A DNA stretch of 64,000 nt from Mycolicibacterium sphagni (lineage in GTDB: Bacteria; Actinomycetota; Actinomycetes; Mycobacteriales; Mycobacteriaceae), in contig NZ_VBSB01000017.1 in NCBI RefSeq assembly GCF_013337765.1, positions 33,117 to 97,116 on the forward strand, written 5' to 3'. The position numbers and the translations under genes are program-made. The notes below the pieces were generated by a model that saw only the letters and a list, made by a program, of their open reading frames with translations, made no database searches and was not told the origin of the DNA. Shown here in pieces: positions 1 to 8,140 of this stretch (positions are counted from its first letter, which is position 1; every line of letters starts with the position of its first letter).

Positions 1-1
1 T

Positions 2-724
2 GTCCCCGAACCCTTTTCCGCTGACCGCAAGACCGAAATCGAACAGCGCCGAATCAAAGCATGGGCCACGGCGCGCCGGCAACCCGGGAAGTCCACCAAG
101 CTGCTGATTGGCGTCGGCGAGGTCAAAGCTTTGGAAGCAACCAGTCACGGATACAAAATGCAGATCCGGCACCTGCCTGGGCACCCGTTCTTTCTTGAAG
201 AGGACTTGTACCGCAAGCTGGGCAAACGGTTCCCCGTCGAACTCGAGCACTGGCAAATGGCCGAACCTGGCGATGTCCGGCTGATCGCGATCGCCACGTT
301 CTCCGTATCACGAGCCGGCTATGCCACCGTCGAGCAGTTATCGCTCATGACCACCGACCGCAACTGGCTCCCGTTCACCGGCGATGCCGACCGTACCCTG
401 CTGAGCACCGCAGTAGACGACGACCGCGCATTCCGAAAAGTCCTGTCCTACAACGGAAGCTCCCAGGCGATGGCGTCCATCGTCTTCACTGACTGCAACC
501 CGGCGGTGGCCGGCTTCATCGACCGCCCGGCCGGCGACTCCGATGACGAGGAATCGTTGGTGGCCGGTCTTCCTGTATGGAACTGGCGTACCGACGAGGA
601 CATGCCTGAATTGCCGCTGGACGGCGATCACCGCAACCCGGACCAGTCGGTCGGCGCCGACAGCGATGTCGAACCACCCAGGTCAGATGCGCCATGGCCT
701 GGCATTGATGAACTGCTGGAGTAG
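2..724 (+). CDS. Hypothetical protein, 5' end cut by the window edge
   Basis: The frame is open from base 2 to a TAG at 722-724, giving at least 240 residues; the true start lies left of the window. The visible part begins with a basic stretch, has a mixed-composition core and ends in an acidic, Asp/Pro-rich tail. No membrane segment and no catalytic motif that I recognise. An in-frame TTG at 131 lacks a convincing ribosome site, so I do not take it as the start. It lies about 100 bases before the envelope-protein gene at 826 and may be the tail of the same transfer operon. Function unknown. Confidence 0.6.
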   Translation, partial: VPEPFSADRKTEIEQRRIKAWATARRQPGKSTKLLIGVGEVKALEATSHGYKMQIRHLPGHPFFLEEDLYRKLGKRFPVELEHWQMAEPGDVRLIAIATFSVSRAGYATVEQLSLMTTDRNWLPFTGDADRTLLSTAVDDDRAFRKVLSYNGSSQAMASIVFTDCNPAVAGFIDRPAGDSDDEESLVAGLPVWNWRTDEDMPELPLDGDHRNPDQSVGADSDVEPPRSDAPWPGIDELLE

Positions 725-825
725 TCGCGGACCCTGCGCACTGCGGCGCCGAAACTATGAAGCGATGAATCGCGAACTCCGACACAGAGATAACCAAATT
801 GAGACATCTTGAAAGGGAATTACTA

Positions 826-1824
826 ATGAGCACCTCTATGCCGAACGCCAAGAGCGGTGCGTCGTCAGTGCGTGAACAAGCCCGTCGCACCGTGCAGGCT
901 GCGGCGCCGCTCGCCGTCGGTGCGATCGTAGGCATCGCTGGGTGGGAGTGGGCGGCAGGGCGGCGAGCAGACCGGCGACAGCTGCCTCACACCGACGCCG
1001 CGCCCGCTGGTACGCCAGCCACTGGTCAGCAGACCGAATTGGTTCCGGGTGTTCACGGCGAACCGCACGGGCTCACCCCGCTCACCCCAACTGCCGGCGG
1101 AACAACCATCGACAAGAATGCTTCTGCCCACCGCGTGAAGATCGCGGCCGCTATAGCCCGGCGCCCTCGCCCGACGCTCGCAGTAGCGGCGCTCGTCGTG
1201 GTCGCGGGTATCAGCCCGATCGTCATGTTCGCCGACCGCGCCGATCGGCCAGCACCTGTCATGCCGTCACCGACGACGTCCGCCGCACCCGCGTTTCCAC
1301 CAGCGCAAATGATCCCCGCGGCAATGGGTGCAGATATGTGCCGGGATGACTGCGTGGGGCAGCGGTTCACGATGGAGTTCGGCAAGCCCTGGCTTGTCAG
1401 CCAGGTGGGATTCCGGCCGTTGGAACTCGTACCGGGCCGACGCGTGACTCGAGTCCGCTGGGAACTGCTGGACCCTGAACGCACAACTGACGGCGGAGCG
1501 TACTCCTTTACCCAAAACGAAGACTCCGGCGCAGGACACAACATCGCACTCTCACATTTGGGCGACGGCCCCGGCTACCGCACTTTGGAGATCGTCGCCG
1601 TCGTGGAAACCACCGTCCCCGCGCCCGGCGCCGGCCCGTCCGCACACCCCGCCGCCCGGCCGCCATTGGTCGCCGTCGGGAACCGCACCGAGGATTCAAC
1701 CGATGCCCCCGACGACGTGCCTGCACACTGGGTGACTCAGCACGAGAACGGCGCGCTCACCCTTCGGTTTCGCAAGCCGATAACCCTCACACAAGTAGTC
1801 ATCACTCCGAAAGATGGCGAGTGA
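826..1824 (+). CDS. Membrane protein with C-terminal discoidin-like (NADase-type glycan-binding) domain
   Basis: 332 residues from ATG 826, preceded by GAAAGGGA seven bases upstream; a TTG at 799 is less likely. Two hydrophobic segments (about residues 28-44 and 118-136) flank a Pro/Thr-rich linker. The last ~165 residues contain a Cys pair (DMCRDDC) and beta-strand patterns such as RVTRVRWELL and LTQVVITP, typical of the discoidin-like glycan-binding modules of actinobacterial envelope proteins. The same kind of module ends the protein at 5158-6156, so the transfer region has two such proteins. The stop overlaps the next start by four bases (GTGA). Binding to a cell-envelope sugar is an inference from fold resemblance. 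Confidence 0.7.
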   Translation: MSTSMPNAKSGASSVREQARRTVQAAAPLAVGAIVGIAGWEWAAGRRADRRQLPHTDAAPAGTPATGQQTELVPGVHGEPHGLTPLTPTAGGTTIDKNASAHRVKIAAAIARRPRPTLAVAALVVVAGISPIVMFADRADRPAPVMPSPTTSAAPAFPPAQMIPAAMGADMCRDDCVGQRFTMEFGKPWLVSQVGFRPLELVPGRRVTRVRWELLDPERTTDGGAYSFTQNEDSGAGHNIALSHLGDGPGYRTLEIVAVVETTVPAPGAGPSAHPAARPPLVAVGNRTEDSTDAPDDVPAHWVTQHENGALTLRFRKPITLTQVVITPKDGE

Positions 1825-2534
1825 GTGCACCGAAGAATCGAATGGGACGACCCGCTGTGCCTGATGACAACACCGCTGCCAGCAACCTCTACCTCGCACG
1901 CCGACTGGAGACCGCCGCGGCAAGCGCGGTGAATGGTTTGGAAGAGCAGTATCGCAGTGGCGTCGCGCGGCCGACCATAAGCCTGGGCAGCACCGGACTC
2001 AGCGACAGTGACCGGCTGACGTTCAACAACAACGGGATTCGGGTGTGTCGCTTCCAGGATCGCACCATATTGCAACTGATCGCGCGCACCGCCGACCAAA
2101 AGATCATGGCGATGGTCGAAGCCCACAGCAGTGACCCGGCATCTGACCGACCGGCTACCTCGGCGATCCGCCAGCTCAGAACCGGGGCGCTGTTGTGGCA
2201 GGAGCATGATCGCCGGGGCTACCAATTCCCGCATGCGTACGTCACCGCGTCGGATATCGACGAGCAACCTTTTGCCTTGGTACGCAACGACGACACGGAA
2301 CTATCGACGTGGCGGTTGCGCCGGCGGCACGCCCCCGGTGTCGCGATCGAGTACCCGTCATTTGACGAGGCCATTCTGGACGTTGGTCGAGGTGTCGACG
2401 TCTCGGTCGCCGCCGAGCGTGCCGGTAGGCTGCGGACTTTCGAGACAACGCTGACGGTCGACGACCTGCGGTGGGCTGCCGATACTCAACGCCACCTCAA
2501 CGGCCGTTCCACTGATCCTGGTATCGGCATCTAG
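1821..2534 (+). CDS. Hypothetical protein, translationally coupled
   Basis: 237 residues from a GTG that overlaps the stop of the preceding gene (GTGA), which implies coupled translation. No membrane segment or signal peptide. The middle (about residues 60-190) reads as a globular alpha/beta domain with several Arg-rich patches; no motif recognised. It ends 33 bases before the convergent gene at 2568-3260, so it closes the first short operon of the window. Its partnership with the discoidin-domain protein suggests a role in the same envelope or transfer process; nothing more specific can be supported. Confidence 0.65.
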   Translation: MSAPKNRMGRPAVPDDNTAASNLYLARRLETAAASAVNGLEEQYRSGVARPTISLGSTGLSDSDRLTFNNNGIRVCRFQDRTILQLIARTADQKIMAMVEAHSSDPASDRPATSAIRQLRTGALLWQEHDRRGYQFPHAYVTASDIDEQPFALVRNDDTELSTWRLRRRHAPGVAIEYPSFDEAILDVGRGVDVSVAAERAGRLRTFETTLTVDDLRWAADTQRHLNGRSTDPGIGI

Positions 2535-2567
2535 CGGTGGTGCTCCACGTGGGCTACACGAACTGAC

Positions 2568-3260
2568 CTACGCGAAAAGCGTTAGGTCGTCCTGTTCTTC
2601 GGCGAGCGACGTCGGTTCCGGCTCGGTCGAGCCACGCTTGCGACGGGCTCGCTGACGGCACGTGTCGGAGCATGTTCGGCGCGGCCGGCCCGTCTTCGGT
2701 TGCGGTAGATGTCCGCCGCACTGAGAGCACATCGAGGGCCGCAGAGTTTCGTGACTTTCGTCGGCAGTTTCGTGACATTCGGGGAATGAATCGCCTCGAA
2801 GCCACAGGACGCGGCCCACGTTCGTCGGATGATCGGCACCCCGTCGCCGGCTCGGGCGGTCCCAGCCGGGATGCGCCTTACGTCGAGCGACCGGCGTGAA
2901 ACCGGCTGCGCGCAGCGAGGCTCCCGTTTCGCCTTCCTGGGTGTAGGTGATGATGCGCCGGGCGCCCAGTTCCCGGCAGATGCGCCAGACGGCTCCGTAG
3001 AGCGCTGAGTTGGCATTACGGGTGCCGTCTGTGCAGGTTCTCGACACTTCCAGGGTGTCACCGCCATCATCGAACAACCGGGCCACCGGACGAGAGACGA
3101 TGGCCACGCCCACGAGGTCGGCGGTGCCCGTGATACGCACGCCGATCGATAGTTTGTGACCGACCGGACTGCCGTGGTGGCGGTGGTGTTTGTCGACGAA
3201 TGCCTGGGCCTCACGCAAGGTGATGACCTTGGTGCTCAGGCGTGGTCCACGATTGCTCAC
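2568..3260 (-). CDS. XF1762-family protein with C-terminal zinc ribbon
   Basis: 230 residues from GTG 3260, which has an AGGGAGGG ribosome site eight bases upstream; longer readings to 3398 lack one. Residues ~10-150 match the phage/plasmid XF1762 family (GNAT-like fold): KHHRHHG near the N-terminus, LSIGV, VSRTCTDGTRNANSALYGA and IITYT-EGE-GASLRAAGF blocks. A second domain near residues 175-210 has CSQC followed by CSDTC, a likely zinc ribbon, then a basic stretch. The family is common on mobile elements; biochemical role is not established. The added zinc ribbon suggests nucleic-acid contact. It is read against its neighbours on both sides. Confidence 0.75.
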   Translation of the reverse strand: MSNRGPRLSTKVITLREAQAFVDKHHRHHGSPVGHKLSIGVRITGTADLVGVAIVSRPVARLFDDGGDTLEVSRTCTDGTRNANSALYGAVWRICRELGARRIITYTQEGETGASLRAAGFTPVARRKAHPGWDRPSRRRGADHPTNVGRVLWLRGDSFPECHETADESHETLRPSMCSQCGGHLPQPKTGRPRRTCSDTCRQRARRKRGSTEPEPTSLAEEQDDLTLFA

Positions 3261-3517
3261 CGTCGGTTCCCTCCCTCGGTGTCTATTCCAAGCGCGGGGC
3301 GCTGGCAAGCAATCCGGGTCGTAACCGATGTCACGGGAAGAACAGAGGGCTCCTGCCGGAATGTAGTCCAAGCAAGAGCCCTCAGGAGTGGCGACCAACC
3401 TGGGCCACGAATCTCTGCGTGGGGCAGGCTTTTACCGTAGCAGTTGCTGAGTGGGGGAGCGGCATAACCGTTGAGGCGTAAATCATTTCGTGGAACCCAC
3501 GCCGTGGAATAACGCAT

Positions 3518-3691
3518 CTAGCTATCCCGATTCCGTAGAGTTCTGCCGGCCAGCGCGAGGGTGTCGATCGGTGTTTGCGTGTCGGTGTTGTCGTGCATCC
3601 AGAGGGCGAGCAGATCGGGGTCGGCGCCAGCTGAGATGAAGACCGACAAGATGCTCACGTCGGTGGTGCTGAGAAGGTCGCGTGTTGTCAC
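3518..3691 (-). CDS. Small hypothetical protein (57 aa), coupled to the upstream micro-ORF
   Basis: 57 residues starting at GTG 3691, whose first bases overlap the TGA of the upstream small gene (GTGA). The sequence is regular (TTRDLLSTTDVSILSVFISAG, then an acidic LALWMHDNTDT stretch) and looks like a small helical protein. A longer in-frame reading up to 3952 would overlap the upstream membrane protein by 71 bases and has no ribosome site, so I prefer the short version. No family recognised. Confidence is limited by size. Confidence 0.45.
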   Translation of the reverse strand: MTTRDLLSTTDVSILSVFISAGADPDLLALWMHDNTDTQTPIDTLALAGRTLRNRDS

Positions 3692-3846
3692 GGTCGTACG
3701 CCCTTTGGGTGGTTGGTTGCGACTGTAAAGGCTGGGGCAGACACGGACGACGGAGGTTGGAGTGTCTTCATGTCCGGTCCGGGAGGAATTAGATTGCGGG
3801 TACCAGCCGAGGATTCCTTCGACGGTTTCGAGCGCTGCGACATCAT
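3688..3846 (-). CDS. Micro-ORF (52 aa) with strong ribosome site
   Basis: 52 residues from ATG 3846 (a second ATG follows directly). AAGGAG lies exactly eight bases upstream, the best ribosome site in this neighbourhood. The peptide is Ser/Pro/Lys-rich with no recognisable domain. It begins 35 bases after the stop of the membrane protein 3882-4697 and ends in a GTGA overlap with the next small gene. It could be a real small protein or a leader that controls translation of the 57-residue gene. It was too short to stand out by length; the ribosome site and overlap are the evidence. Confidence 0.4.
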   Translation of the reverse strand: MMSQRSKPSKESSAGTRNLIPPGPDMKTLQPPSSVSAPAFTVATNHPKGVRP

Positions 3847-3881
3847 TGTGCAAACTCCTTGAGTGCGTGCGCTTTACGTGC

Positions 3882-4697
3882 TCATCGGGTGAGAGTGGTG
3901 GGTGATGTCCACGAGACCGCTGTGACGGCGTCGGTGAGGGCGTCTTTGACACCGATAGTGACGGCGCCGGTCATCCAGGCCGCACCGATCGCGCACAATG
4001 CGAGGCCGATCTTCACCAGGTGCAGAGATTGCAGCGATTGGGTGACCTGCGAAACGGGAGTCATGTCGACTGCTGATATCGGCTCGGCTACGTCGAATAC
4101 GGGTGGGGCGGTGAGGTCGTCGGGGCCGAACGGAACGTCCATATCGACGGCCAGCGGCGGGGGTGTGATCGGCCACCATGTCGCCGATCCGTCGATGGCG
4201 AGCCACCCGTTCAAGATTCCGTAGATGCCGGCGATGGCGAATGTGGCGGGTATCTGTGCCAGCAGATACGGCGCGAGGAGCGTGCGGAACAGAGAGTCGT
4301 CGGGGCTGTAGAGCAGGACAGTGAGCAGCCCGATGCCGATGGCGGTGCCGAACATGGCCGGGACCGGGTAGGCGCGCAGGCGTCCCGGGATGAACTGGAC
4401 GGTCAGGTCATACAGGAGGCGACCGGCGGGCCAGCCGATCGGAGCGATTAGGGCGCTCAGCAGGACGATGATCCCTTCCAAGGTGATCTCGACGGTGGAC
4501 CCTCGGCGCGCCCAGTGCGGGTGAGTCAGGTTGTCGTCGTAGGGATTTGGACGTGCGCCCGCTGTCATGCGGGTGCGTTTGCGGATCTGCCGGTTCAACC
4601 GCTCACCGCGTCGCTTCTGGATGTTCCAGATGCCGGCGTGTTCGGTGATCCATTCGTGGCGAAGTTCGTCGTAGCGATCGGGCGTGATCTGTCGCAT
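3882..4697 (-). CDS. Polytopic membrane protein of unknown function
   Basis: 271 residues. An N-terminal cytoplasmic stretch of ~70 residues is rich in Arg and Trp. It is followed by about four hydrophobic segments (starting near TLEGIIVLLSALIAP, then AMFGTAIGIGLLTVLLY, YLLAQIPATFAIAGIYGIL and, after a soluble acidic loop, LVKIGLALCAIGAAWMTGA). No family recognised. It is divergent from the T4SS operon beginning at 4808, with a 110-base shared promoter region, so it may serve the same system, for example as an accessory membrane component. Confidence 0.7.
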   Translation of the reverse strand: MRQITPDRYDELRHEWITEHAGIWNIQKRRGERLNRQIRKRTRMTAGARPNPYDDNLTHPHWARRGSTVEITLEGIIVLLSALIAPIGWPAGRLLYDLTVQFIPGRLRAYPVPAMFGTAIGIGLLTVLLYSPDDSLFRTLLAPYLLAQIPATFAIAGIYGILNGWLAIDGSATWWPITPPPLAVDMDVPFGPDDLTAPPVFDVAEPISAVDMTPVSQVTQSLQSLHLVKIGLALCAIGAAWMTGAVTIGVKDALTDAVTAVSWTSPTTLTR

Positions 4698-4807
4698 GTG
4701 TGTTTACCTATTGTCGTAGTTGCTTCGATCTGCCAGAATCGACAGGCATGAAGGTGAGCGTAGTCGCTGACGCGGCTCTTGTCGCCGAGCAATTGAGGGG
4801 AGTTTCC

Positions 4808-5161
4808 ATGGGAGTGCTGACAGTCGGCCTGCAGGCTATGTTTGCGCTGGTTGGGCTTGTTTTTTTGATCCTGGCATGCAGCGGTGGCGGGCACCCGAAG
4901 CCCCCAGCCACCCCGGCGTTTTGCGTACCGAACACTGCCTGGAAGGGGCCCGAAAACATGCAGTTCCGGAACACTCAACCGGCCACTGATGGTGTTCACC
5001 AGATGCCGAGTGCCGTGGCTGCGTGGCCGTCGATGTGGGTGGGCCCGGCTCCGGTCGCTGCGCCTGACCCGGTGGTGGTCGACGCTGCGCCCGCACTGGT
5101 GCAGCGTCGTCAGCCGAGCGCATCGGCGCTGCGCCTGATCAGCCATCGGACCGCCTCGTGA
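4808..5161 (+). CDS. Small membrane-anchored or lipoprotein-like protein
   Basis: 117 residues from ATG 4808, preceded by GAGGGGAG five bases upstream; an earlier ATG at 4748 lacks this. The N-terminus is a single hydrophobic stretch ending in LILAC-SGGG, which resembles a lipobox, although positively charged residues before it are missing. The rest is Pro/Ala-rich. First gene of the long transfer operon; its stop overlaps the GTG start of the next gene by four bases. Either a lipoprotein or a simple membrane anchor with a flexible outer tail. Confidence 0.6.
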   Translation: MGVLTVGLQAMFALVGLVFLILACSGGGHPKPPATPAFCVPNTAWKGPENMQFRNTQPATDGVHQMPSAVAAWPSMWVGPAPVAAPDPVVVDAAPALVQRRQPSASALRLISHRTAS

Positions 5162-6156
5162 CGACGTCGCAGGCGGTGTCCGACGAGGACTGGGGCCGCG
5201 AACTGCAGGAGTACGGGCAGGACGACCACTACGACGATCGCGATGACGTGGGTGATGTCGACGTGTCCGCGCTCATGGCGGACGACGATGACGACGACGC
5301 CCCCACGGAGCCGGTGGACCTCGACGGCGACTCCTGGGATGAGAGCAGTCCCAAAGAGCGGTTCGATCACAAGCTGTTGTGGGGTTTCGGCGGTCTCGTC
5401 GCGGCCGGCGTGGTGGCGGCCCTGGCCGGCTCGGTCCTGATGTACTCGCATGACGACAAGCCCCGCCCGGGCAGTGGTGGGTCATTGAGTGAGCCTCAGG
5501 CGGTAGCGGTCGCCAAACCGTCGCCGACGACCACGTCCAGTGCCGACAGTGCTGGCGTGGACCGCTCGCTGCCCTACACCGCCGATGCGAAAGGGTCGTG
5601 CGCTGAGGGATCGACGCCAGCGCAGACTATGTCGGGGACCGATCCGCACAATGCGTTCGTCTGCGTACGCGGTGGCGGCGACGGCCAGACGATCGACATC
5701 GACTTGGGCCGCACCTACATGGTCACCGCCATCTCGGTAACCCCCGGTTGGGTTGGCCAAGATGCCAGCGGGGTCGCCCAATGGTCACAGCACCGGGTCG
5801 TGCGCCTCGTGCAGTACAGCTTTCCGGACAACCCCGCGATCACGCCGGTGACGCAAGACACAAAAGATGTTCACGGCGAAGCGGTGCAGCCCATCAAGCA
5901 TGTACTGGTCTCCCGCATCAGGATGTTGATCCGCTGGACCGAGCGCCCCCCGGCCGACCCTGCCGCGCCGTCTACGACCGCGCCCCACTCTGGCGGCGGA
6001 TTGACGAGCGTGTTCGGCGAGTCGGCCCCGTCCGTCGCGCCGATCCCCGTGCCGAACGTCTCTCCGCTGGGAGGCCAAGGCAGTGACGGCAGCGACCCGG
6101 TCGATGCCACCTTCGCGATCAGCACATTGAAAATCCTTGGACACGAGGCGGTTTGA
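5158..6156 (+). CDS. Single-pass membrane protein with acidic cytoplasmic arm and discoidin-like glycan-binding domain
   Basis: 332 residues, GTG start in a four-base overlap. Residues 1-70 are strongly acidic (a run of six Asp near residue 45), a transmembrane helix follows at about 74-96, then a Ser/Thr/Pro linker. The outer domain (about 135-332) has two Cys and the pattern QTIDIDLGRTYMVTAISVTPG, typical of discoidin-like NADase-type glycan-binding modules. Gene order (just before a two-TM protein, TcpC, VirB4 and VirB6) places it in the T4SS. It could tether the apparatus to the envelope. It is a distant counterpart of the protein at 826-1824. Confidence 0.75.
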   Translation: MTTSQAVSDEDWGRELQEYGQDDHYDDRDDVGDVDVSALMADDDDDDAPTEPVDLDGDSWDESSPKERFDHKLLWGFGGLVAAGVVAALAGSVLMYSHDDKPRPGSGGSLSEPQAVAVAKPSPTTTSSADSAGVDRSLPYTADAKGSCAEGSTPAQTMSGTDPHNAFVCVRGGGDGQTIDIDLGRTYMVTAISVTPGWVGQDASGVAQWSQHRVVRLVQYSFPDNPAITPVTQDTKDVHGEAVQPIKHVLVSRIRMLIRWTERPPADPAAPSTTAPHSGGGLTSVFGESAPSVAPIPVPNVSPLGGQGSDGSDPVDATFAISTLKILGHEAV

Positions 6157-6158
6157 CC

Positions 6159-6818
6159 ATGCACCACTCGACAAGCGGCGAGCCACCACACCTCATTCGC
6201 CTCGATCGCAACATCCCCGGATGGATGGGCGACCAAATGTGGCTACAGAACACCAGCCGGGGACTGCTTCTCGGCGCAGGCGTTTTCGGTGCGGTCATCG
6301 TCGCCGGCGCTGGTCCAGAGCGGATGTTCCCTCCGGGTATGTCGGCCGCAACCTTGGGCACATGGCCCTGGCTCGCTCTATGGGTGCTGGCTGCTGCCCT
6401 CGTCACCTGGCACGTCATTGCCGCCGCAGCGCTTCGCGGCATGCGCGCCGCCAGTCGCGAACTGCGTTTCGAATCACTCACCCGTGCAATGAGCTTCGCC
6501 GAAGACATGCTCCTGCTGAGCCGGAGCCATTGTGAGCCGGTGTGGAGCGACCAAGCCGTAATGCCACTGACCGCGTTGGTGTATGCCGCGTCGACTAACG
6601 GCAACGGCCAGGGCATGCCCTGGGTGCGGAACATGGTCGACCACCTGTGCACCGACGGCGCCGACGGGTGGCGCGCAGCTGCTGATGCCGTCGGCGAGAT
6701 CGACCATCAAATGTCCGCACGCATCGTTCGGCTCGCCGAACTGCATGGACGTCAGCGCGACAGCATCGCACTGGTCTTGCGCGAGGCTGTCGGCGAAGTC
6801 GCGGGGGCGCGGGCATGA
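6159..6818 (+). CDS. Two-TM membrane protein of the transfer operon
   Basis: 219 residues from ATG 6159; a TTG at 6153 overlapping the previous stop is an alternative, but GAGGCGG sits well for the ATG. Two hydrophobic segments, GLLLGAGVFGAVIVAGAG and WPWLALWVLAAALVTW, are followed by a soluble, mainly helical C-terminal half ending in a region rich in Glu/Arg that may be a coiled coil. No known family. Position between the discoidin-domain protein and TcpC suggests a structural T4SS component. Its stop overlaps the TcpC start (ATGA). Confidence 0.7.
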   Translation: MHHSTSGEPPHLIRLDRNIPGWMGDQMWLQNTSRGLLLGAGVFGAVIVAGAGPERMFPPGMSAATLGTWPWLALWVLAAALVTWHVIAAAALRGMRAASRELRFESLTRAMSFAEDMLLLSRSHCEPVWSDQAVMPLTALVYAASTNGNGQGMPWVRNMVDHLCTDGADGWRAAADAVGEIDHQMSARIVRLAELHGRQRDSIALVLREAVGEVAGARA

Positions 6819-7780
6819 AGATCAACAAGACATGGCAGGGTCGCGTCGGCGCGTCGTCATCGGCACTGCGCCGCTACGGGACGATCGCACTCGTGGTCTT
6901 GGCCGCGATCAGCGGACTGAACACTATGTGGGACTTTGTATTTGGACGCCCGACTGATGTCGTAACACCCGCCCGCATCATTGTGAACAAGTCGGCTGTG
7001 GTGAGTTCCTTTGCCGAGGACTACGTCACGACGTGGCTGACGGCCACGAGCTCGACGAGCAAGTCGCTGAAGCAGTTTGTTTCGGTCAATTCGGCCGAAC
7101 TGCATCTGCCGACCACGCCGGCCGTGGTGATCGGTTCTCCCACCGTGGTTGCGGTAACAGCCGAGGGCACAGCGGGCAAAGACGATGCCGCCGAGGTGTA
7201 TTCGGTTGTCGTTGGCATCAACCAGCGACCCTATGACGCGGCCGCACCTATCCGGGCGATGTACCGGGTGCCGGTGCTGTGGTCGAAGTTCGGTCCCCGC
7301 GCGACGGGCCTGCCCTACCGGGTGGAGGGTCCGGGCCCGGGCGCTGACCTGGCTCAGGCATACCCCACGCCGCTCACACCCACCGACCCGGCCTACAAAG
7401 TCGTATCCGGGTTCATCACGGCGTACCTGACCGCTGCTGGAGGCGTCGAACAGTACGTGACCTCAGACTCGATGCTCACCGGTCTCGGCGGGCAGTACCT
7501 GGCGCTCAAAGACTCCAACGGCAAAGACTTGCCGCTGGTGACGGGCGTGAGCGCGGCGGCGGCGGTGCCGACGCAACCAGCAGACGGCCAGATCGCGCAG
7601 GTGCTGGCGGCGGTGACCGCGGTGTCATCGCAGTACGCGAACGTTTCGATGACCTACCCGCTGACGTTGCGCGGTGTGGGCGGGAACTGGTCTGTCGCCG
7701 GCATCAACCGCGCACCGCTGCTGTCGACCGACGACGACATGGTGCCGGTGCCGGCCAACGCCCAACAGTCCACGAACTGA
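6815..7780 (+). CDS. tcpC: Conjugal transfer protein, TcpC family
   Basis: 321 residues, start in an ATGA overlap. A short basic cytoplasmic N-terminus and one TM helix (about 21-38) precede an outer part made of two related alpha/beta regions, as in TcpC, the VirB8-like bitopic protein of Gram-positive conjugation systems. Recognisable pieces are SFAEDYVTTWLTAT in the first region and GFITAYLTAAGGVEQYV followed by a conserved beta-rich C-terminal end. TcpC is thought to form part of the envelope-spanning scaffold and to recruit other transfer proteins to the membrane. Its place directly before a small membrane protein and the VirB4 ATPase supports this call. Confidence 0.85.
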   Translation: MKINKTWQGRVGASSSALRRYGTIALVVLAAISGLNTMWDFVFGRPTDVVTPARIIVNKSAVVSSFAEDYVTTWLTATSSTSKSLKQFVSVNSAELHLPTTPAVVIGSPTVVAVTAEGTAGKDDAAEVYSVVVGINQRPYDAAAPIRAMYRVPVLWSKFGPRATGLPYRVEGPGPGADLAQAYPTPLTPTDPAYKVVSGFITAYLTAAGGVEQYVTSDSMLTGLGGQYLALKDSNGKDLPLVTGVSAAAAVPTQPADGQIAQVLAAVTAVSSQYANVSMTYPLTLRGVGGNWSVAGINRAPLLSTDDDMVPVPANAQQSTN

Positions 7781-7826
7781 CCACCGGCAGTTCGTCTTTC
7801 ATCAATCACAAAGGAGCACAACGAAC

Positions 7827-8108
7827 ATGAGCGTTACCAGCACATTGGCGGCAGGCGACATTTTCCAGGGAGTCGTCTCGCTGTGGGACGGCTTCCGCGT
7901 CCCCGGGTCCATCGGACTGACGATGGCCGGCATTGTCGGAGCGATCGTCGGTTACAACAAGGGATTTGGGCACGCAGCAGGAAAGTTGATCGGCGGCATC
8001 GCGCTGGCCGCGTGCGCGTTGGGTGCGGTTGGCCTCGTCAATTCTGTTGAGCAGACGATCGACAAGCACGGCGGCGGCGTCATGAGCGGTCAATACGGCG
8101 GACAGTAG
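7827..8108 (+). CDS. Small two-TM protein of the T4SS operon
   Basis: 93 residues from ATG 7827 with AAGGAG upstream. Two hydrophobic helices (SIGLTMAGIVGAIVGYN and GGIALAACALGAVGLVNSV) are separated by a short basic loop, and the C-terminus is Gly-rich. Size, topology and position directly before the VirB4-type ATPase resemble TcpD or VirB2/TrbC-like small transfer proteins, but sequence alone does not decide between them. Confidence 0.7.
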   Translation: MSVTSTLAAGDIFQGVVSLWDGFRVPGSIGLTMAGIVGAIVGYNKGFGHAAGKLIGGIALAACALGAVGLVNSVEQTIDKHGGGVMSGQYGGQ

Positions 8109-8140
8109 CGCCGGTATTTGAATTTGAGGGGGATTGGCAC

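Noticed and set aside
3518..3952. Single 144-residue gene at 3518-3952
   Set aside because: Overlaps the membrane protein by 71 bases and lacks a start signal; the two short coupled genes explain the signals better.
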